This document shows positions 58,440-64,000 of a stretch of 64,000 nt of DNA, piece after piece. Source of the DNA: JABGQS01 sp963674545 (GTDB lineage Bacteria; Bacillota; Clostridia; Christensenellales; SZUA-584). The stretch is from the NCBI GenBank assembly GCA_963674545.2, contig CAXXFB010000001.1:558001-622000 (forward strand), written 5' to 3'. The notes beneath the pieces are model-generated. The model was not told the origin of the DNA. It was given only the letters and a program-made list of their open reading frames with translations, and searched no databases. A program made the translations under genes and the position numbers. How positions within the stretch are numbered: the first letter of the stretch is position 1; each line of letters opens with the position of its first letter.

Positions 58440-61073
58440 CTATGCCTGTTTTGCTTCTATAGCAGCCTGCGCAGCCGCAAGTCTTGCGATAGGCACACGG
58501 TATGGTGAGCATGATACATAGCTTAGGCCTACATCGTGACAGAACTTGACCGAGCTTGCTTCTCCGCCGTGCTCTCCGCAAATGCCAAGCTTGATATCCG
58601 GTCTTGTTTTCTTGCCAAGCTCTGCAGCCATTTTGACAAGTTTGCCAACGCCATTTTGATCGAGTCTTGCAAACGGATCAGATTCGTATATCTTCTTGTT
58701 ATAATAATCGTCAAGGAACTTGCCTGCATCGTCTCTTGAGAAACCGAATGTCATCTGAGTCAGGTCGTTCGTTCCGAACGAGAAGAACTCCGCTTCCTCA
58801 GCGATCTCATCGGCAGTAAGTGCAGCACGTGGTACTTCTATCATAGTCCCAACCATGTATTCGATCTTGACGTCGCTTTCAGCAATAACTTTTTCTGCAG
58901 TTGCTACAACAATATCTTTAACATATTTGAGCTCTTTGATCTCTCCTACAAGAGGTATCATTATCTCGGGCTTTATTTTGATGCCCTGTTCTTTTGATAC
59001 TTCTATAGCAGCTTCTATTATAGCCCTTGCCTGCATATCTGCTATTTCCGGATAGGTGACAGCAAGACGACAGCCCCTATGTCCCAGCATCGGATTGAAT
59101 TCATGTAGGTTAGCTATAGTCATATGAAGCTCATCATATGAGAGCATCATTTCTTTTGCCAGTGCCTTGATGTCTTCATCTTCTTGCGGAAGAAACTCGT
59201 GCAATGGCGGGTCAAGCAGCCTTATTGTGACTGGTCTTTCGCCCATAGCCTCGTATATGCCTTTGAAATCCTGTTTCTGCATCGGAAGAAGCTTTGCAAG
59301 CGCTTTGACTCTCTGGTCAACAGTCTTTGAAACTATCATCTCACGCATAGCCGGGATTCTGTCCTCATCAAAAAACATATGCTCTGTACGGCAAAGTCCT
59401 ATTCCCTCTGCTCCGAATTTTACGGCCTGTGCAGCATCTTTGGGAGAATCAGCATTTGTTCTGACTTTTAGTGTTCTTACTTCGTCAGCCCATTGCATTA
59501 TAGTTCCAAAATCGCCTGTAAGCTCTGCAGCTATTGTTGCAACAGCTTCACCGTATACAAAGCCTGTGGAACCGTCTATCGAAATATAGTCGCCCTCATG
59601 GAAGACTCGTCCGTCGGTCGTACTCATTGTCTTTGTTTTTTCTACTATCATTACTTCTCCGCAGCCGGATACGCAGCATGTGCCGATTCCCCTTGCAACA
59701 ACTGCTGCATGTGAGGTCATTCCACCACGTGAAGTAAGGATTCCGTTTGCAGCATACATGCCCTCGATATCTTCAGGAGACGTCTCCAGCCTTACCAGTA
59801 TGACCTGCTCACCGTTTTCAACAGCTTCTGCCGCTTCTCTTGCTGTGAAGTATATTTTACCGCATGCAGCGCCAGGAGAAGCCGCAAGGCCCCTTGCCAT
59901 AGGTACAGCCTTTTTAATAGCTTCAGGGTCGAATGTAGGATGAAGAAGAGCATCAAGCTGTTTTGGTTCTATCTTCATAAGAGCTTCTTCTTTATTAACT
60001 TTGCCTTCATCAACAAGGTCAACAGCTATTTTGAGAGCAGCCGCTGCTGTTCTCTTGCCGTTTCTTGTCTGCAGCATATAGAGTTTTCCTCTCTCGATCG
60101 TAAACTCCATGTCCTGCATATCCCTGTAATGATCTTCAAGCTTTGCAGCTATATCCACAAACTCCTTGTAAACTTCAGGCATAGTGTCTTCCAGCTCGGA
60201 AATAAGCTTTGGAGTTCTGATACCGGCGACAACGTCTTCTCCCTGTGCGTTCATTAAGAACTCACCGTAGAGCTTTCTTTCTCCTGTTGACGGATTTCTT
60301 GTAAATGCAACGCCTGTGCCGGAATCGTTGCCCATGTTGCCGAATACCATAGCCTGCACGTTTACCGCAGTGCCCCAGTCTCCCGGAATATCGTTCATAC
60401 GGCGATACACGATCGCTCTTGGGTTGTCCCATGAACGGAAAACAGCTTTGACTGCTTCCAATAGCTGAATTTTCGGATCCTGTGGAAACTCTTCGCCCTG
60501 TTCAACGATATACAGCGCTTTATATCTCTTAACAACAAGCTTTAAATCATCTGTGTTAAGGTCAGTATCATTAGTTGCGCCTTTTTCTTCTTTTATGTCA
60601 TCAAGTATCTCTTCAAACTTACACTTTTCTATACCCATAACAACGTCAGAGAACATCTGTATGAACCTTCTGTAGCTGTCATATGCGAATCTATCATTGC
60701 CCGTAAGCTTTGCCAGTCCTTCAACTGCAATATCGTTAAGCCCGAGGTTAAGGATGGTGTCCATCATTCCCGGCATAGATACTCTTGCGCCCGACCTCAC
60801 TGAAACCAGCAGCGGATTGTCAGAATCACCAAATCTCTTACCATTGATCTCTTCCGTCTTCTTCAGTGCTTCATAAAACTGCTCAAGGATGTCGTCAGCG
60901 ATAACTTTTCCGTCTTCATAATAGCGGTTACAAGCCTCTGTCGACATCGTAAAGCCCTGCGGAACAGGCAGCCCGAGAGACGTCATTTCTGCAAGGTTGG
61001 CACCTTTGCCTCCCAGCAGGTTTTTCATCGAAGCATTAGCTTCGCTGAAAAGATATACATATTTTTTCCCCAT
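58440..61073 (-). CDS. ppdK: Pyruvate phosphate dikinase
   Basis: 877 residues from the ATG at 61073 (MGKKYVYLF); an ATG 3 codons upstream lies only 2 nt from AAGGAG. The N-terminal ATP-grasp domain (LLGGKGANLAEM, SVRSGARVSMPGMMDTILNLG) leads to the phosphohistidine domain (GGMTSHAAVVARGIG) and the PEP/pyruvate barrel ending in GICGEHGG and LSYVSCSPYRVPIARLAAAQ. It interconverts pyruvate, ATP and phosphate with PEP, AMP and pyrophosphate. In anaerobes it often serves glycolysis with pyrophosphate. Monocistronic; no PpdK regulatory protein gene is adjacent. Confidence 0.97.
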   Translation of the reverse strand: MGKKYVYLFSEANASMKNLLGGKGANLAEMTSLGLPVPQGFTMSTEACNRYYEDGKVIADDILEQFYEALKKTEEINGKRFGDSDNPLLVSVRSGARVSMPGMMDTILNLGLNDIAVEGLAKLTGNDRFAYDSYRRFIQMFSDVVMGIEKCKFEEILDDIKEEKGATNDTDLNTDDLKLVVKRYKALYIVEQGEEFPQDPKIQLLEAVKAVFRSWDNPRAIVYRRMNDIPGDWGTAVNVQAMVFGNMGNDSGTGVAFTRNPSTGERKLYGEFLMNAQGEDVVAGIRTPKLISELEDTMPEVYKEFVDIAAKLEDHYRDMQDMEFTIERGKLYMLQTRNGKRTAAAALKIAVDLVDEGKVNKEEALMKIEPKQLDALLHPTFDPEAIKKAVPMARGLAASPGAACGKIYFTAREAAEAVENGEQVILVRLETSPEDIEGMYAANGILTSRGGMTSHAAVVARGIGTCCVSGCGEVMIVEKTKTMSTTDGRVFHEGDYISIDGSTGFVYGEAVATIAAELTGDFGTIMQWADEVRTLKVRTNADSPKDAAQAVKFGAEGIGLCRTEHMFFDEDRIPAMREMIVSKTVDQRVKALAKLLPMQKQDFKGIYEAMGERPVTIRLLDPPLHEFLPQEDEDIKALAKEMMLSYDELHMTIANLHEFNPMLGHRGCRLAVTYPEIADMQARAIIEAAIEVSKEQGIKIKPEIMIPLVGEIKELKYVKDIVVATAEKVIAESDVKIEYMVGTMIEVPRAALTADEIAEEAEFFSFGTNDLTQMTFGFSRDDAGKFLDDYYNKKIYESDPFARLDQNGVGKLVKMAAELGKKTRPDIKLGICGEHGGEASSVKFCHDVGLSYVSCSPYRVPIARLAAAQAAIEAKQA

Positions 61074-61165
61074 ATTTATCATATCTCCTTAAATAAATTA
61101 TATATATTTACGGTCATAAAAATAACCGCATAATTCAGAGCACCGAAAAAGTATACAATAAAAAA

Positions 61166-61195
61166 AAGCATTATACAACGCAAAATGCCTTTTTT
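61166..61195 (-). terminator. Intrinsic terminator (recN end or ppdK leader)
   Basis: Minus strand AAAAGGCATT pairs with AATGCTTTT, with a bulged G, and is followed by T7 and ATTG. It is downstream of recN but also downstream of the promoter at 61265-61293. Confidence 0.65.
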
Positions 61196-61264
61196 ACACA
61201 ATTTTTTTAAATGTATAATAAATAAATCCGAATTTCATAAAAACAAAACAAACTCGGCAAAGAT

Positions 61265-61293
61265 ACCATATCACAAAACTTTTTTTGAGTCAA
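61265..61293 (-). promoter_or_regulatory. Candidate sigma-A promoter of ppdK
   Basis: Minus-strand -35 TTGACT (61288-61293), 17-nt spacer, -10 TATGGT (61265-61270). The leader to the ppdK start would be about 185 nt and includes the hairpin at 61166-61195. Confidence 0.5.
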
Positions 61294-61383
61294 CGCAATT
61301 TGCATGCAAATTTCTTGATATTAATATAAAAAATGCCTGGCAAAAGCTCTTTTATATGCGGATATATTATCTATCGACCAAGT

Positions 61384-63072
61384 TCAGATAGTGCTTTTAT
61401 AATCCTGTGCTTTTTGAAGCATCTCCCTTGCATGCATAAGAGAAACGCTGGATTCGCCGCCAGCCAGCCTTGCTATCTCGCCGACACGTCCGTTTTCAGT
61501 AAGCTCTTCCACCTGGGTCGTTGTAGAGCTATCGTCGCTTGATTTACTTATTCGGAAATGCTTGTCCGCCATGCTTGCGATCTGCGGGAGATGCGTAACG
61601 CATATTACCTGGCGCCTCTTGGCAATATTCCTAAGCTTTCGCGCAACCACCTCTGCCATCCTTCCACTGATACCCGTATCTATCTCATCGAATATCATGG
61701 TTGGGATCCCGCCTTCATTGGCAGCTATGTTTTTAAGTGCAAGCATTATCCTTGAAACCTCACCACCCGAAGCTACCTTTCTTAGCGGCTTTGCCGGCTC
61801 TCCCCTGTTTGCCGAAATATAGAACTCTACACTGTCGATTCCGTTTGCTGTAAAAGTGCACTCTTCCTTCGAAAGTATATCAGCCATATTCACTTCAAAG
61901 ACTGCGCCTGCCATCCCGAGTTCGGAAAGCTGTTGCTGCATCCTGCCGGAAAACTCATCAGCCGCTTTTCTCCTTAAATTTGACAAAACACAGGACTGTT
62001 CATATAGCATATCTTTCTTTTTTTCAAGTTCCAAAGTAAGCTCTGCGATAAGCTCTTCGCTTCCGATAAGGTCTTCAAGCTCCTGCTCAGCATTTTTGAT
62101 GTAATTGCCGTCAACTGTAGCATCACCATATTTTCTGCCTAGACTGCTTATCAGTGAAAGCCGCAGTTCTATATCTTCAAGCTCTCCAGCATCAAAATAG
62201 TTTTCGCTCATCTCACTGCTGATACTTGATGCAATCTCTTCAACAATGTAGTAAGCTTCATCCACCTTGGCTGAAAGCTCTTCAAATTTCTTGTCTACGT
62301 CCTCTATCCCCTGCAGCTTCTGCCCAGCATCTTTGAGCATGGCAAGCACATTCTCGTCCTCATCATATAAATAATCATAAGCACCTGACAGCGCTTCGGC
62401 TATTCTTTCGGCAGAGTTTAAAAGAACCTTTTGTTGTTTAAGCTCTTCTTCTTCATCTTTTCTAATCGCTGCTTTTTGAATTTCATCTATCTGAAAGCGC
62501 AGCATATCTATACGCCGCTCTCTGTCGCCTTCATTACCTGAAATTGATAAAAGCCGTTTCTTTACGGCTGAAAATTCTCTGTATAGTTGTTTTGTTTTCT
62601 GCTTTGCCTGTTCTATGCCTTCTCCGAAAGCATCAAGCATTCCGATATGATTTTTCTCATTCAGCAGCGACTGATGTTCGTGCTGTCCATGAATATCCAC
62701 AAGAAGGTCGCTCGTCTGCTTTAGCACAGCAAGCGTTACAAGTACTCCGTTTATTCGGCATACGTTTTTTCCTGCTACGCTAAGTTCTCTTGATAAAACT
62801 ACTATGCCGTCGTCTGCGTCTATCTCCTGCTCGTCCAATATCTTAAGAGTCTCAGATGGAACATCCTCGAACCATGCTTCTACGACAGCTTTGTCCTGCC
62901 CCGAACGAATAAGCTCCCTATCGGCACGCTCACCAAGCGCCAAGTTAACGGAATCAACTATTATAGATTTGCCGGCACCCGTTTCACCTGAAAGCACACC
63001 AAGGCCTGTGCTGAGTGATATTTCAAGCTCGTCTATAAGAGCTATATTTTTTATTTTCAGTCTGCTCAACAT
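61384..63072 (-). CDS. recN: DNA repair protein RecN
   Basis: 562 residues. An SMC-like split ATPase: Walker A GETGAGKS (29-36), the glutamine-loop DIHGQHEHQ, two long coiled coils (about 160-360), signature VASGGEVSRIMLALK and Walker B TMIFDEIDTGISG, then VTHLPQIASMAD. It organises broken ends in recombinational repair. It lies 22 nt after argR; nadK-argR-recN is a conserved Bacillota order. Confidence 0.96.
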   Translation of the reverse strand: MLSRLKIKNIALIDELEISLSTGLGVLSGETGAGKSIIVDSVNLALGERADRELIRSGQDKAVVEAWFEDVPSETLKILDEQEIDADDGIVVLSRELSVAGKNVCRINGVLVTLAVLKQTSDLLVDIHGQHEHQSLLNEKNHIGMLDAFGEGIEQAKQKTKQLYREFSAVKKRLLSISGNEGDRERRIDMLRFQIDEIQKAAIRKDEEEELKQQKVLLNSAERIAEALSGAYDYLYDEDENVLAMLKDAGQKLQGIEDVDKKFEELSAKVDEAYYIVEEIASSISSEMSENYFDAGELEDIELRLSLISSLGRKYGDATVDGNYIKNAEQELEDLIGSEELIAELTLELEKKKDMLYEQSCVLSNLRRKAADEFSGRMQQQLSELGMAGAVFEVNMADILSKEECTFTANGIDSVEFYISANRGEPAKPLRKVASGGEVSRIMLALKNIAANEGGIPTMIFDEIDTGISGRMAEVVARKLRNIAKRRQVICVTHLPQIASMADKHFRISKSSDDSSTTTQVEELTENGRVGEIARLAGGESSVSLMHAREMLQKAQDYKSTI

Positions 63073-63094
63073 ATTTCTATCAGTTCACCCTAGC

Positions 63095-63547
63095 TTAGCG
63101 TGCTATCATCTTTCTAAGAGAATCTGCAACGAACGTCTGCATGCCTGCTTTTTTGATTGCCACAAATATAGTGTTATCGCCTGCGATACACCCGGAAATC
63201 TCCGTCATGTTCATTTCATCAATAGCCTCTGCAGCTACGCTTGCGCTGCCCGTCATAGTATGAACGACCACCATGCCCACAGCTTCGTCAACCGAAATAA
63301 CAGTTTCGCTGAATACCCTGCGGAATACATCGAATTTACCGCTCTGCTCAAGACCGTTGGCTGCATACTTATATGAACCGTCGCTTGACTGTGCCTTGAT
63401 AAGTTTCAGCTCTTTTATGTCACGGGAAATCGTAGCCTGGGTAACCTCGAACCCCTTTTTTTTCAGCAATAGGGCAAGTTCGTCTTGTGTCTCAACGTTA
63501 TTTTCTTCAATAACTTTGAGTATCATGTTTTGTCTGCCTGCTTTCAT
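63095..63547 (-). CDS. argR: Arginine repressor ArgR/AhrC
   Basis: 150 residues, full length. The N-terminal winged HTH (QDELALLLKKKGFEVTQATISRDIKEL) and the C-terminal hexamerisation and arginine-binding domain (GSASVAAEAIDEM, ISGCIAGDNTIFVA with the Asp pair) are complete. It represses arginine synthesis and activates catabolism when arginine is bound. Arginine genes are not in the window, but the ornithine-cyclodeaminase-like gene at 9133 could be a target; I saw no clear ARG box there. Confidence 0.95.
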   Translation of the reverse strand: MKAGRQNMILKVIEENNVETQDELALLLKKKGFEVTQATISRDIKELKLIKAQSSDGSYKYAANGLEQSGKFDVFRRVFSETVISVDEAVGMVVVHTMTGSASVAAEAIDEMNMTEISGCIAGDNTIFVAIKKAGMQTFVADSLRKMIAR

Positions 63548-63596
63548 AAAAAAGCCTCTTTTCTTATTTATTCATAGACTTTCGAAAAGTCAAAGC

Positions 63597-64000
63597 TTAT
63601 TTATCCCAGTTCAAAAATTTAGACCTGAGAAGAGGATAGAAATACCCTTCTTTAAATCTTATAAAATGCGCCAGATGTTTAGATTTTTTGATGTCTACGA
63701 CTTCACCTTTCTGCATTCTTCTGACAACAACCCCATCGCTCGTAAGCAGTGCCCCCGAATCTGTTAGCGGCTTTAAAGTTATCATATCCTCACTCGAAGC
63801 AATAATAGTTTTAGAATGAAGCGTATGCGCATTGAGCGGAGTAGCAAGCATGCATTTTAGTTTCGGACACACTATTGGTCCGCCCGCAGATAATGAATAT
63901 GCCGTAGACCCCGTTGGTGTCGCAACGAGCATACCGTCACACGGCATCCTGTCTGCCAGCGCTCCGTTTATGATAAGTTCTATGTTGATCATCCTTGCCA
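63597..64000 (-). CDS. nadK: NAD kinase, C-terminal part (gene starts beyond the window)
   Basis: The last 134 codons are visible. The diagnostic motif is DGMLVATPTGSTAYSLSAGGPIV, read here in two overlapping pieces, followed by the beta-rich C-terminal fold and the ending YPLLRSKFLNWDK. It phosphorylates NAD to NADP. The reading frame continues in frame past the internal Met at 63992 to the window end. It is followed 49 nt later by argR, as in many Bacillota. Confidence 0.93.
   Translation of the reverse strand, partial: ARMINIELIINGALADRMPCDGMLVATPTGSTAYSLSAGGPIVCPKLKCMLATPLNAHTLHSKTIIASSEDMITLKPLTDSGALLTSDGVVVRRMQKGEVVDIKKSKHLAHFIRFKEGYFYPLLRSKFLNWDK

Larger units (their letters stand above)
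61083..61383. other. 301-bp intergenic region between recN and ppdK
   Basis: No coding sequence is visible. It holds a good minus-strand promoter (61265-61293) and a terminator-like hairpin (61166-61195). The remainder is very AT-rich, with a further TATACT-like -10 near 61151-61156. Confidence 0.6.

Overview
The window looks like chromosomal DNA of an anaerobic Bacillota of the Clostridia type. The evidence is gene content and order: a mraZ-to-ftsZ division and wall cluster, ctsR-mcsA-mcsB-clpC, dgt-dnaG-rpoD-trmK, argR-recN, HPr kinase, a B12-dependent ribonucleotide reductase and pyruvate phosphate dikinase. MurE carries the DNPR motif that goes with meso-diaminopimelate peptidoglycan. I cannot assign a genus. 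Nearly all genes lie on the minus strand; the exceptions are 6448-10218, 13706-14332 and rpsT.

Layout. 1-3086: a partial GPH-type sugar symporter, a glutamate-symporter-like carrier and a PlsC-type acyltransferase split by an apparent one-base frameshift. 3305-6297: two tandem D-Ala-D-Ala carboxypeptidases. 6448-10218 (+): HAD phosphatase, HprK, ROK sugar kinase and a TIGR00300/ornithine-cyclodeaminase-like protein. 10267-13533: an ACT protein, an IS200-type element inserted just upstream of it, and an EF-G-like GTPase. 13706-18428: two uncharacterised membrane proteins (one with an anti-sigma-like zinc finger), NrdJ and MurI. 18569-22978: the clpC stress operon with a CtsR operator. 23163-26759: TsaD, two membrane proteins and CysS. 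26940-39211: the dcw cluster. 39696-44536: S20, HolA, ComEC, an MBL hydrolase and an ECF S component. 44655-49306: a two-component system followed by two GerMN lipoproteins. 49407-58290: YgiQ, RNase P RNA, a zinc-ribbon coiled coil, a Nif3-like protein, TrmK, RpoD, DnaG and Dgt. 58440-64000: PpdK, RecN, ArgR and the C-terminal part of NAD kinase.

The observation most worth following is in the dcw cluster. The only class B penicillin-binding protein there (35254-37392) keeps the whole SpoVD/FtsI architecture, including two PASTA domains, but all three transpeptidase motifs are altered: SxxK is SMFE, SxN is MCS and KTG is IAG. The neighbouring FtsW keeps its polymerase-type Asp, FtsA seems to lack its C-terminal membrane helix, and murF and murG are absent from the cluster. 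The mraZ leader carries five 10-bp-spaced MraZ-type repeats. Together these suggest a modified division machine.

Other points of interest are an MtrAB-LpqB-like gene order, a probable ATT start for the histidine kinase, a lysine-rich tail of about 120 residues on the primary sigma factor, frequent TTG starts in core genes, a possibly leaderless ygiQ mRNA and an EF-G paralogue whose catalytic His is Tyr. Promoter and terminator calls come from reading the sequence by eye; product names come from remembered family motifs, not database searches.
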